The notes under the pieces are model-generated. The model ran no database searches, was not told the origin of the DNA, and saw only the letters and a list, made by a program, of their open reading frames with translations. The position numbers and the translations under genes were made by a program. 64,000 nucleotides of DNA, taken from contig NZ_JACZDF010000003.1 in NCBI RefSeq assembly GCF_014852685.1, forward strand, positions 186,001 to 250,000, written 5' to 3'. Of this stretch, positions 34,134-42,619 are shown piece after piece; position 1 is the first letter of the stretch; every line of letters begins with the position of its first letter. The stretch comes from Flavimobilis rhizosphaerae (GTDB lineage: Bacteria; Actinomycetota; Actinomycetes; Actinomycetales; Cellulomonadaceae).

Positions 34134-34607
34134 ATGACAGCCCGTCGCCTCATCGCTCTCGCCGTCGCCGCGCTGCTCGGGGCGTCCGTGCTTGCTGGCT
34201 GCTCGAACGACGGGTCGTTCTCGCTGCCGTCGGGCGACCAGCTCAAGCAGATGGTCGACTCGGGCACGCAGCGCGCGAAGGAGCTCAGTGCGAAGGCCGA
34301 CGTGGCCCGCGCAAGCCTCGAGGGTCTCACCGGAGACCTCAAAGGCACCGCCGAGAAGGCGTTGAGCGGCGCGCAGGGCGCCGCCGACCAGGCCCGCGCC
34401 GCGCTCGAGTCCGCGCTGTCCGCGAAGGGCGACGCGGAGGCGAAGGTCACCGACGCTCGAGAGTCGCTCGACAAGGCGAAGGCTGACCTCGACGCGGCCC
34501 GTGAGCGTCTGGAGAAGGACGACTCGGCGGCCGGGAAGGCAGCGAACGACGCGCTCGCGAAGGTCGAGACCGAGCTCGAGAACCTCCTCGGGAACCTCAA
34601 GGGCTGA
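34134..34607 (+). CDS. Coiled-coil lipoprotein
   Basis: 157 residues, ATG after GGAGGA. Lipobox VLAGC with Cys23. From about residue 40 to the end the sequence is an almost continuous Ala/Glu/Lys/Asp helix with heptad spacing (AKELSAKADVARASL, ESLDKAKADLDAARERLEKD), so a long surface coiled coil is expected. No family name can be assigned. It sits between the divergent SanA/YdcF gene and hrpA; co-transcription with hrpA is possible, with a gap of 51 bases. Confidence 0.78.
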   Translation: MTARRLIALAVAALLGASVLAGCSNDGSFSLPSGDQLKQMVDSGTQRAKELSAKADVARASLEGLTGDLKGTAEKALSGAQGAADQARAALESALSAKGDAEAKVTDARESLDKAKADLDAARERLEKDDSAAGKAANDALAKVETELENLLGNLKG

Positions 34608-34658
34608 CGCCCTGGGACGCTCCCGGAGAATCGAGGTTGCGCCACCCTGGGAGAATGG

Positions 34659-37600
34659 GTGCCCGTGAGCACACCGTCCGGATCCAGCGAGCCCGAGGGG
34701 CGTCCCCGTCGGGGTCGCGGCGGACGCGGCCGCGGCCCGGCACAGGGGTCCTCGCAGGGCTCGACGCAGGGCTCGACGCAGCGTTCGTCGCAGGCAGGCG
34801 GCAAGGGTCGCGGCCGCGGCCGTCGTGACACGTTCGACCGGGAGACGCTCGACGCCCGCGCGCTCGCGCGTGCGGCGCGTGCCGCGGAGATCCGTGCGCG
34901 CGTCGACGTCCCCGCGATCACGTACCCGGAGAACCTCCCGGTCTCGGGCCAGCGCAGCGAGATCGCGGACGCGATCCGCGACCACCAGGTCGTCATCGTC
35001 GCGGGCGCGACGGGCTCGGGCAAGACGACGCAGCTGCCGAAGATCCTCCTCGACCTCGGCCGCGGCCGGGCGGGGCAGATCGGCCACACGCAGCCGCGCA
35101 GGCTCGCGGCGCGCACGGTCGCGGAACGCATCGCGGAGGAGATCGGAGACGAGCACACGGGGCCCGACGGGCAGGTGCGGCGGGGTCGCACGGGCGGCGT
35201 CGTCGGCTACCAGGTGCGGTTCACGGACGAGAGCTCGGACCGCACGCTCGTCAAGGTCATGACCGACGGCATCCTCCTCGCCCAGATTCAGCGCGACCCG
35301 CTGCTGCGCGCGTACGACACGCTCGTCATCGACGAGGCGCACGAGCGTTCGCTCAACATCGACTTCCTCCTCGGCTATCTCACGCAGCTGCTGCCGCAGC
35401 GGCCGGACCTCAAGCTCGTCATCACGTCGGCGACGATCGACTCCGAGCGGTTCGCGGAGCACTTCGCGTCCGTGGCGGCCGACGGCACTCGGGTGTCGGC
35501 GCCCGTCATCGAGGTGTCGGGCCGCACGTACCCGGTCGAGATCCGCTACCGACCGCTCGTCGAGGACCTGCCTGATCCGGCGGAGGACAAGGGCACGCCG
35601 ACGGGCGCGGTCGGCGGCGGCAAGGCCGCGAAGAAGAAGCGTCCGGCCAGGGCCGTCGAGCGCGACCTCATGACGGGGATCTGCGAGGCGGTCGACGAGC
35701 TCTTCGCGGAGGGCCCGGGCGACATCCTCGTGTTCCTCTCGGGCGAGCGTGAGATCCGCGACGCGGCCGACGCGTTGCGCGGGCACCTCGGCGACCGTGT
35801 CGACGGGCGCGGCACGCCGCTGTCCGTCGAGGTCGTGCCGCTCTACGCGCGCCTCTCGGCGGCCGAGCAGCACCGGGTGTTCGAGCCGCACGGCGGGCGT
35901 CGCATCGTCCTCGCGACGAACGTCGCGGAGACGTCCCTCACGGTGCCAGGCATCCGCTACGTCATCGACCCCGGCACTGCGCGCATCTCGCGCTACTCCA
36001 AGGCGACGAAGGTCCAGCGGCTACCGATCGAGCCCGTGAGCCAGGCGAGCGCCAACCAGCGATCGGGGCGATGCGGGCGCGTGGCCGACGGCATCGCGAT
36101 CCGCCTGTACTCCGAGTCCGACTTCGAGGGGCGCCCCGAGTTCACCGACCCGGAGATCCTGCGGACGTCGCTCGCGAGCGTCATCCTCCAGATGATCTCG
36201 TCGGGCGTCGCGAACGGACCCGACGACGTCGCAGGCTTCCCGTTCGTCGACCCGCCCGACGTCCGCGCGGTGCGCGACGGCGTCAACCTCCTCACGGAGC
36301 TCGGGGCGCTCGCCGACGGCGCCTCGCTCACCGCGACCGGTCGCACGCTCTCGCGCCTGCCGATGGACCCGCGGCTCGGCCGCATGATCATCGAGGGCGC
36401 GCGCCGCGGCGTGGGCCGCGAGGTCCTCATCGTCACGGCGGTCCTCTCGATCCAGGACCCGCGCGAGCGCCCGACGGAGCAGCGCCAGCACGCCGACCAG
36501 CTGCACGCGCGGTTCGCGGACCCGACGTCGGACTTCCTCACATACCTCAACCTCTGGGAGTACCTCAAGGAGCAGCGGCGCGCCCTGTCGTCGTCGGCGT
36601 TCCGCCGCCTGTGCAAGGCGGAGTTCATCAACTTCCTGCGCGTGCGCGAATGGCAGGACCTCGTCGGGCAGCTCAAGGACATGGCCGAGCAGCTCGATCT
36701 CGAGATCAAGCCTGCGTCGCGTGCGGTCGTCGCGGACGGCTCGGGCAGGGGCGTCGTGCGTCGTTCCGCGCCGGGGGCGCGGGCGCTGTCCGTCGCCGAG
36801 GCGATGGCGGAGGCCGCCGAGAAGACGGGCGAGGCCCCTGAGGCCGAGACGCACCGCTACCGCTGGGACGGTGACACGATCCATCGTGCGCTGCTCGCGG
36901 GCATGCTCTCGCAGATCGGCATGCAGCAGGTCACCGAGGTCGGGGCGCAGCGGCCGGGCAGGCCTGCGCGCGAGGACCGTCGGGCTGCGCGGCAGGCGCG
37001 CAACGAGTACGTGGGGGCCCGCAACGCACACTTCGCGATCTTCCCGGGCTCGCCGCTGTCGAAGAAGCCGCCGGCGTGGATCATGGCGGGCGAGCTCGTC
37101 GAGACGAGCCGCCTGTGGGCGCGCGAGGTCGCACGGATCGAGCCCGAGTGGGCCGAGGAGATCGGCGCGCACCTCGTCAAGCACGTGTACTCCGAGCCGC
37201 ACTGGTCCTCGAAGCAGGGGGCGGCGCAGGCCTTCGAGAAGGTGCTGCTCCACGGCCTGCCGATCGTCGCGCAGCGCAAGGTCCTCTTCTCCCGTGTCGA
37301 TCCGGAGGGGGCGCGGGAGATGTTCCTCCGCAAGGCGCTCGTCGAGGGGGAGTGGAGCACGCGCCACGAGTTCTTCGCGCGCAACCGGGAGCTGCTCGAC
37401 GAGGCCGAGCAGCTCGAGGCGCGCACGCGTCGTCGTGACCTCGTCGTCGACGACGACACGCTCTTCGCGTTCTACGACGCGCGCGTGCCCGCGGACGTCG
37501 TGTCGGCGCGGCACTTCGACCGCTGGTGGAAGGACGCGCGCCGCACGGACCCGGAGCTGCTGACGTTCACTCCCGAGTTGCTCGTGCCGGAGGCCGGGGA

Positions 37601-39311
37601 CGTCGATCTCGCGGACTATCCGGACACGTGGGAGCAGGGCGACCTGCGTCTCCCGCTCACGTACGAGCTCTCTCCCGGCCAGCAGACCGACGGGGTGACG
37701 GTGCACGTGCCGCTCGCGGTGCTCGACCGTGTGGTGCCCGACGGCTTCGACTGGCTCGTCCCCGGCATGTGGACGGAGCTCGCGACGGCGACGATCCGCG
37801 CGCTGCCGAAGCCGGTGCGCGTGCAGCTCGTGCCCGCGCCGGACGTCGCGCGGGATGTCGTCGCGTGGCTGCGCGCCCACGAGGCGTCGTGGGCGGACCT
37901 CACGCGCGCGGGCGACATGGCGCCGTCGTTCCACGAGGCGTTCGCGCGCGCGGTGCGCGCGCTGCGGGACGTCGTCGTGCCTGACGACGCGTGGGGCGCG
38001 ACGACGCTGCCGGACCATCTGCGCATGCAGTTCCGCGTCGTCGACTCACGCGGGACCATCGTCGACGAGGGCGCCGACCTGCTCGCGCTGCAGCGCCGGC
38101 TGCGGTCGCGCACGCAGGCGGAGGTGCGGACCGCGGTCCGCACGGCCCTGGCCGACGCGCTCCGCGAAGCGGGCGCCCCGGCACCCTCCGGCTCCGCCTC
38201 CCCCTCCGCTCCGACTCGTAGGTCTGGAGCACCATCGAACGATGCTGGAGACCTTCCAGTCGACCCGCCTGATCCGACTCGAAGGTCCGGAGCACCATCG
38301 AACGGTGCTGGAGACCTACCAGTCGAGGAGGCGGGCGTGCTGCTCGCCGAGCAGGAGCGGCTCACTACGTGGCCGACGCTCACCTCACCCACCGGCGAGC
38401 CCGTCCCGGGCGACGCGCTGCCCGACGAGGTCGTCACGCGACTCGGCGCCGGCCCGTCGGCCACGACCGTCCGCGGATACCCCGCGCTCGTCGTCGAGCT
38501 CGCGCCCGCGGGAGCGAAGGGCGGCCGCAACGTCGAGTCCGTCGCCCTGCGCATCCTCGCGGATCGTCGCCGTCAGGCCCCGGACCACGCGGCGGGCGTG
38601 CGTGCGCTGCTCCTCGCGGAGACCGGCCTGCAGACGCAGCGTGTGACGACCCGGTGGACGGGTCAGCAGGCGCTCACACTCGCGTCGAGCCCGTACCGGA
38701 GCACCGACGCCCTCGTCGGCGACGTGCAGAAGGCCGCGATCGCCGCGCTGACGTCGGGCAGCGAGCCGGGCGTCCCCGAGGCGTCGACGATCCGCTCGCG
38801 TGAGGCCTACGAGGGCGCGCGCGGCGTCGTCCGCGAGCGCCTCGAGGAGCGGGTCCACCAGATCGTCGGGCACGTCGTCGCGGCCCTGGCCGCGGCGCGC
38901 GAGCTCGACACGCAGGTGCGCACGTCGACAAGCCTCGCACTGCTCAACACGCTCACGGACGTGCGCGACGACGCGGCGCGGCTCGTCTTCGACGGCTTCG
39001 TCACCGCGACGCCGCCCGAGCGGCTGCGCCACCTGCCGCGCTACCTGCGCGCGGCCTCGCACCGCCTGACGAAGGCCGAGCAGAACCCCAACCGGGACGC
39101 CGAGCTCGCGTGGAGGATCCGCGACGTCGAGGACGTCTACGACCGTGCCCGCGCCGCATACGCGGCGGGCAAGCCCGACGACGCCCGCCTCGCAGCGCTC
39201 GAGGAGGCGCGCTGGATGCTCGAGGAGCTGCGCGTGTCGTTCTTCGCGCAGCAGCTCGGCACGGACGGCACCGTCTCGGAGAAGCGGGTCCGGGCGCTGC
39301 TCGCTGGCTGA
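34659..39311 (+). CDS. hrpA: HrpA-type DEAH-box ATP-dependent RNA helicase
   Basis: 1550 residues from GTG 34659 (GGGAG 5 bases upstream); GTG 34665 is an alternative. An Arg/Gly/Gln-rich head (RGRGGRGRGP, QGSTQGSTQ repeats) precedes the helicase core: GATGSGKTTQLP near 115, DEAHERSLNIDFLLGYL near 225, TSATIDSERFA, NVAETSLTVPGIRYVIDPG and QRSGRCGRV. HA2, OB-fold and DUF3418 regions follow. E. coli HrpA has 1300 residues; the extra length is in the head and in a repeated insert at residues 1186-1227. HrpA rescues collided ribosomes in E. coli; the same role here is inference from the family. Confidence 0.94.
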   Translation: MPVSTPSGSSEPEGRPRRGRGGRGRGPAQGSSQGSTQGSTQRSSQAGGKGRGRGRRDTFDRETLDARALARAARAAEIRARVDVPAITYPENLPVSGQRSEIADAIRDHQVVIVAGATGSGKTTQLPKILLDLGRGRAGQIGHTQPRRLAARTVAERIAEEIGDEHTGPDGQVRRGRTGGVVGYQVRFTDESSDRTLVKVMTDGILLAQIQRDPLLRAYDTLVIDEAHERSLNIDFLLGYLTQLLPQRPDLKLVITSATIDSERFAEHFASVAADGTRVSAPVIEVSGRTYPVEIRYRPLVEDLPDPAEDKGTPTGAVGGGKAAKKKRPARAVERDLMTGICEAVDELFAEGPGDILVFLSGEREIRDAADALRGHLGDRVDGRGTPLSVEVVPLYARLSAAEQHRVFEPHGGRRIVLATNVAETSLTVPGIRYVIDPGTARISRYSKATKVQRLPIEPVSQASANQRSGRCGRVADGIAIRLYSESDFEGRPEFTDPEILRTSLASVILQMISSGVANGPDDVAGFPFVDPPDVRAVRDGVNLLTELGALADGASLTATGRTLSRLPMDPRLGRMIIEGARRGVGREVLIVTAVLSIQDPRERPTEQRQHADQLHARFADPTSDFLTYLNLWEYLKEQRRALSSSAFRRLCKAEFINFLRVREWQDLVGQLKDMAEQLDLEIKPASRAVVADGSGRGVVRRSAPGARALSVAEAMAEAAEKTGEAPEAETHRYRWDGDTIHRALLAGMLSQIGMQQVTEVGAQRPGRPAREDRRAARQARNEYVGARNAHFAIFPGSPLSKKPPAWIMAGELVETSRLWAREVARIEPEWAEEIGAHLVKHVYSEPHWSSKQGAAQAFEKVLLHGLPIVAQRKVLFSRVDPEGAREMFLRKALVEGEWSTRHEFFARNRELLDEAEQLEARTRRRDLVVDDDTLFAFYDARVPADVVSARHFDRWWKDARRTDPELLTFTPELLVPEAGDVDLADYPDTWEQGDLRLPLTYELSPGQQTDGVTVHVPLAVLDRVVPDGFDWLVPGMWTELATATIRALPKPVRVQLVPAPDVARDVVAWLRAHEASWADLTRAGDMAPSFHEAFARAVRALRDVVVPDDAWGATTLPDHLRMQFRVVDSRGTIVDEGADLLALQRRLRSRTQAEVRTAVRTALADALREAGAPAPSGSASPSAPTRRSGAPSNDAGDLPVDPPDPTRRSGAPSNGAGDLPVEEAGVLLAEQERLTTWPTLTSPTGEPVPGDALPDEVVTRLGAGPSATTVRGYPALVVELAPAGAKGGRNVESVALRILADRRRQAPDHAAGVRALLLAETGLQTQRVTTRWTGQQALTLASSPYRSTDALVGDVQKAAIAALTSGSEPGVPEASTIRSREAYEGARGVVRERLEERVHQIVGHVVAALAAARELDTQVRTSTSLALLNTLTDVRDDAARLVFDGFVTATPPERLRHLPRYLRAASHRLTKAEQNPNRDAELAWRIRDVEDVYDRARAAYAAGKPDDARLAALEEARWMLEELRVSFFAQQLGTDGTVSEKRVRALLAG
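38213..38324 (+). repeat. In-frame palindromic duplication inside hrpA (structure D)
   Basis: Two copies of a 48-base segment start at 38214 and 38277, 63 bases (21 codons) apart, each coding TRRSGAPSN-AGDLPV. Each copy is itself a hairpin (GACT/AGTC outside, AGGTCY/AGACCT, AGCA/TGCT inside). The arms also cross-pair: GTAGGTC of copy 1 matches GACCTAC of copy 2, and GACCTTC of copy 1 matches GAAGGTC of copy 2. This is the same nested four-arm plan as family C. The reading frame stays open through it. Confidence 0.85.
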
Positions 39312-39499
39312 GGCCTGCCCTCGGCCAGACCCGAGTGGCGGGCCTGCCGCGCGGCAGCGCGGCGCCGTGGCGTGCGCAAATACGACGCCGAAACGTTCCG
39401 TTGTGGAATCCCCTACTCCCCAGGCCGGAATCCCTCCGCTAGCGTCATCTAGGTCAGACCCGACCGCTACGGGAGATAGCGGAAAAACAGGGAGAGAGT

Positions 39500-40126
39500 A
39501 TGAAGAAGTCGCTCGCAACGATCGCCGCGACCGTCGTGCTCACGCTCTGGCTCGCCGTCTCGCTCACGGCGTGCACCGGACCGAAGACGCCCGATCCGAC
39601 GGCGGCATACACTCCGCCGGCATGGATGGCGCAGAAGGTCGAGCTCGCCGAACGACAAGCGGTCGTCATGGAGAGGTGCCTGAGAGACGCGGGTCTGGAC
39701 GACGAGGTCTCTGTCGATGCGGGAACCGTCGGAGCCTCGGGTCGGCACGAGACCGAGGCCCTGAGCCCCGAGGAGCAGAAGGCCCGGGTCGAGGCGCGCG
39801 TGGCCATCGCCTCGCGTTGCTCCGAGGAGGCTCAGGCGGCGCACCCGTCTCCGCCCGAGACTCGCGAGCAGGACTACGTCAAGATGACCCAGACCGCCGA
39901 ATGCATCCGCGCCAGCGGCTACCCGGAGATCGGTCAGCCGCCGAGCAGGGACACGTGGATCGACACCTATGACGATCCCGGCTCCTTCCCCTGGTCGGGC
40001 TACGGCGAGCTCTACCGCCTCCACCCTGACATCACAGAGAGGGCGTGGTCCTCGCTCCGCGCGGTCTGCGCGGAGGGTGGCGTCAGCTTCTCACTGAGTC
40101 TCGACGACCGCAGGGGTGCGCAGTGA
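39500..40126 (+). CDS. Lipoprotein, first of a tandem paralogous pair
   Basis: 208 residues, ATG with GGGAGAGAG upstream. Lipobox VSLTAC with Cys25. After a short Thr/Pro linker come PPAWMAQKVELAERQAVVM, CLRDAG, a Gln/Glu-rich middle, MTQTAECIRASGYPEIGQPPS and ELYRLHPDITERAWSSLRAVC. The same blocks in the same order occur in the next gene, so the two arose by tandem duplication. Conserved Cys residues may form disulphides. Function unknown. It opens a same-strand envelope cluster that includes an ABC exporter-like set. Base composition is a little less GC-rich than neighbours. Confidence 0.75.
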   Translation: MKKSLATIAATVVLTLWLAVSLTACTGPKTPDPTAAYTPPAWMAQKVELAERQAVVMERCLRDAGLDDEVSVDAGTVGASGRHETEALSPEEQKARVEARVAIASRCSEEAQAAHPSPPETREQDYVKMTQTAECIRASGYPEIGQPPSRDTWIDTYDDPGSFPWSGYGELYRLHPDITERAWSSLRAVCAEGGVSFSLSLDDRRGAQ

Positions 40127-40785
40127 CGTCGCGGGCCCGTCGTCGTGGGCGCACCCCCGCCCACCACCCTCACGGAGATCCTCACTCATCCGCCCCACCG
40201 CGTCCAAACCTCCTCGGCGCCGCGCTGCTCACCACCACGTTCCTTACCGCGTGCACCGTCGCGCCGGCTCCCGACCCCACCCCGACCGCGGCCTACGCTC
40301 CGCCAGCCTGGATGGCACAGGCGCAGGAGAGCGCTGAGCGCCAGGCCGTCCTCATGCGTTCGTGCCTCGAGGACGCGGGCGTCAATCTCCAGGTCTTCGC
40401 CGACGGGGGGGAGCTCTCGATGTCCGGCGACTCTGGCACCAGCGACGCGACGGACAAAGAGATCCAGGCGCGCGCCACGTCTGAGTCGCGAACCGTGGAA
40501 CGGTGCCTCAAGGAGCTCCAGTCCACGTTCCCCGTCACCGAGGAGTCGAACGAGGTCCGCTACGACAAGATGGCGCAGACCGCAGAGTGTGTGCGCGCCA
40601 ACGGTTACCCGGAGGTCGGCCAGCCGCCGAGCAAGGACACGTGGGTCGAGACCTACGACGACGGCGACCCCTGGAGCCCCTACCGGGAGCTCTACCGCCT
40701 CCACCCGGATATCACCGAAGACGCGTGGCGGAGCCTCCGCGCGATCTGCGCCCAAGGCGGCGTCAGCTACAGCCTGATCTTCTAG
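40123..40785 (+). CDS. Lipoprotein, second of a tandem paralogous pair
   Basis: 220 residues from the GTG that overlaps the previous stop (GTGA). The head is long and His/Pro/Arg-rich before a hydrophobic run (LLGAALLTTTFLTAC, lipobox Cys44). The mature part repeats the plan of its neighbour: PPAWMAQAQESAERQAVLM, CLEDAG, MAQTAECVRANGYPEVGQPP, ELYRLHPDITEDAWRSLRAIC. Expression must be tied to the first copy. Retention of two diverged copies side by side suggests that they act as a pair, but no function is known. Confidence 0.75.
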   Translation: MTSRARRRGRTPAHHPHGDPHSSAPPRPNLLGAALLTTTFLTACTVAPAPDPTPTAAYAPPAWMAQAQESAERQAVLMRSCLEDAGVNLQVFADGGELSMSGDSGTSDATDKEIQARATSESRTVERCLKELQSTFPVTEESNEVRYDKMAQTAECVRANGYPEVGQPPSKDTWVETYDDGDPWSPYRELYRLHPDITEDAWRSLRAICAQGGVSYSLIF

Positions 40786-40910
40786 TGCCTGGCGGCCCCC
40801 GCTCGGAGGTCGCGCGAGCGCCACACGCACCCGGCCGGCAGCCACCCCACGACCGACACCTCCCTCACCGTGTCGTTCGGCATCGAGCTCGACATGGACA
40901 AGGAGACGCC

Positions 40911-41975
40911 GTGAAGTCAGGAACCCGCGCTACGGCCGCGTGGATCGGGGCCGTCGTCCTCGCTGCCGGTCTGGGCGCCTGGGCGGGACGTGCCACGTTC
41001 ACGCCCCCGTCGACCGACGCGACCCTCGCTGCGCCCGTGCTCCACACCGTGACGGAGGAGACGGTGGGCCGTGTCCAGGAGTTCCCCGTGTCCGCGACGT
41101 GGTCGACGACGCCGCTCGTCGTCGGCGCGGCCTCAGGGACCGTGACGTCGGTCAAGGTGAAGCCGGGCGCGACGGTCGACGCGGGTGACGTGCTCTACAC
41201 GGTCGACCTGCGCCCGACGGTCGTCGCTCAGGGCGCCATCCCCGCGTTCCGCGAGCTCGCCTCCGGGGCACGCGGCGCGGACGTGCGCCAGCTCGAGACG
41301 ATGCTCGACGCCACGGGTCACCTCGCGGCAGGCCGCGTCGACGACGTGTTCGACGCGGCGACGACAGCCGCCGTCCGCGCGTGGCAGAAGGCCGCCGGCT
41401 ACCCCGTCGACGGCGTCGTCCACCTCGGTGACGTGGCGTTCGCCAAGTCGCTGCCGACGCGCGTCGTGCTCGACAAGGAGGTGCGGGTCGGCTGGCCGGC
41501 GCCGACCGGGGCGAGCGTCGCGTCCGCACTCACCGAGGCACCGACGTTCACGATCCGCCTCACGGCGGACCAGCAGGACCTCGTCCCGACGTCGGGCGCC
41601 GTCACCGTGACAGGACCGAAGGACGCGCAGTGGAAGGGCGTCATCGCGGGCTCGAAGATCACCGACCAGGGCGAGCTGCTGCTCACACTCGAGGCCGCCG
41701 ACGGCGGTCCGCTGTGCGGGAAGGCATGCGCGGACGTACCGGCGGACCAGGATGCGGCGATCTACTCCGCGAAGATCGTCGTCGTTCCCGAGGAGACCGG
41801 ACCCGCGGTCCCCGCAGCCGCGCTGCAGTCGGACGCGTCCGGCTCGACGTTCGTCGAGGCGCCCGACGGGACGCGCATGCCCGTGACGGTGCGCGCACAG
41901 TCGCGCGGCCTCGCCGTCGTCGACGGTGTCGCTGCCGGCACGCAGGTACGGCTCGTCGCGTCGGCGTCGTCGTGA
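40911..41975 (+). CDS. Efflux adaptor with a peptidoglycan-binding domain
   Basis: 354 residues, GTG with a strong AAGGAG 5 bases upstream. One N-terminal membrane anchor (AAWIGAVVLAAGLGAWAG). A biotinyl-lipoyl-like hairpin region (GTVTSVKVKPGATVDAGDVLYTVD) is interrupted by a peptidoglycan-binding type 1 domain (RGADVRQLETMLDATGHL, DDVFDAATTAAVRAWQ). Later beta-barrel-like strands and a C-terminal RGLAVVDGVAAGTQVRL resemble MacA/HlyD adaptors. It should link the ABC permease encoded next to the wall. The three genes overlap, so they form one unit. Confidence 0.88.
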   Translation: MKSGTRATAAWIGAVVLAAGLGAWAGRATFTPPSTDATLAAPVLHTVTEETVGRVQEFPVSATWSTTPLVVGAASGTVTSVKVKPGATVDAGDVLYTVDLRPTVVAQGAIPAFRELASGARGADVRQLETMLDATGHLAAGRVDDVFDAATTAAVRAWQKAAGYPVDGVVHLGDVAFAKSLPTRVVLDKEVRVGWPAPTGASVASALTEAPTFTIRLTADQQDLVPTSGAVTVTGPKDAQWKGVIAGSKITDQGELLLTLEAADGGPLCGKACADVPADQDAAIYSAKIVVVPEETGPAVPAAALQSDASGSTFVEAPDGTRMPVTVRAQSRGLAVVDGVAAGTQVRLVASASS

Positions 41976-42619
41976 CGGCCGTCCTCGAGGCCCGTGACCT
42001 CACGTTCGCGTACCGTCGCGGCGCGCCGCCCGTCATCGACGGGCTCACGCACGCGTTCGCGCCAGGAGCGCTCACGACCGTGACGGGCCCGTCGGGCTCC
42101 GGCAAGTCGACGCTGCTGTACGTGCTCGCGCTCATGCTGCGTCCGACGTCGGGCCAGGTGAGGTGGGACGATGACGACGCGTCCGCGCTGCCCGACGCCG
42201 CCCGAGCGCGCCTGCGCGCGGGCCATGCGGGCTTTGTCTTCCAGGACGCGGTGCTCGACCCGGCACGCACGATCCTCGACAACGTGCGCGAGGCTGCGCT
42301 CTTCGCGGGAATGCCCGACGACGACGCCCGTGAGCGCGCGCTCGAGCTGTGCGACCGCTTCGGGGTTGGCCACCGGGTCGATCACCGGCCGGGTGAGATC
42401 TCAGGAGGCCAGGCGCAGCGCGTCGCCCTGTGCCGCGCGCTGCTCACGAGGCCGCGGGTTGTCTTCGGTGACGAGCCGACGGGCAACCTCGACGGCGCGT
42501 CGGCCCGGATCGTGTGGGACGCGTTGCGTGCGCATGCGCGGGCGGGTGCGACGGTCGTCGTCGCGACGCACGACGAACGTCTCGCTGACGAGTCGGACGA
42601 GCGGGTGGTGCTCTCGTGA
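41972..42619 (+). CDS. MacB/LolD-type ABC ATPase
   Basis: 215 residues from a GTG overlapping the adaptor stop. Walker A GPSGSGKSTLL near residue 37, Q-loop FVFQDAVLDPARTI, signature ISGGQAQRVALCRALL, Walker B VVFGDEPTGNLD, H-loop VATHDERLAD. The FQ-x-x-L-P-type loop and NLD ending are typical of the LolD/MacB group, which drives mechanotransmission rather than transport through a channel. It works with the adaptor before it and the FtsX-like permease after it (start overlaps the stop here, GTGA). Confidence 0.93.
   Translation: MTAVLEARDLTFAYRRGAPPVIDGLTHAFAPGALTTVTGPSGSGKSTLLYVLALMLRPTSGQVRWDDDDASALPDAARARLRAGHAGFVFQDAVLDPARTILDNVREAALFAGMPDDDARERALELCDRFGVGHRVDHRPGEISGGQAQRVALCRALLTRPRVVFGDEPTGNLDGASARIVWDALRAHARAGATVVVATHDERLADESDERVVLS

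Noticed and set aside
39464-39482. CCGCTA...TAGCGG before the lipoprotein gene as a further family C copy
   Set aside because: It has a single 6-bp stem with a short loop and lacks the GAGATAGCG four-arm structure; the resemblance to GATAGCG is too short to count.
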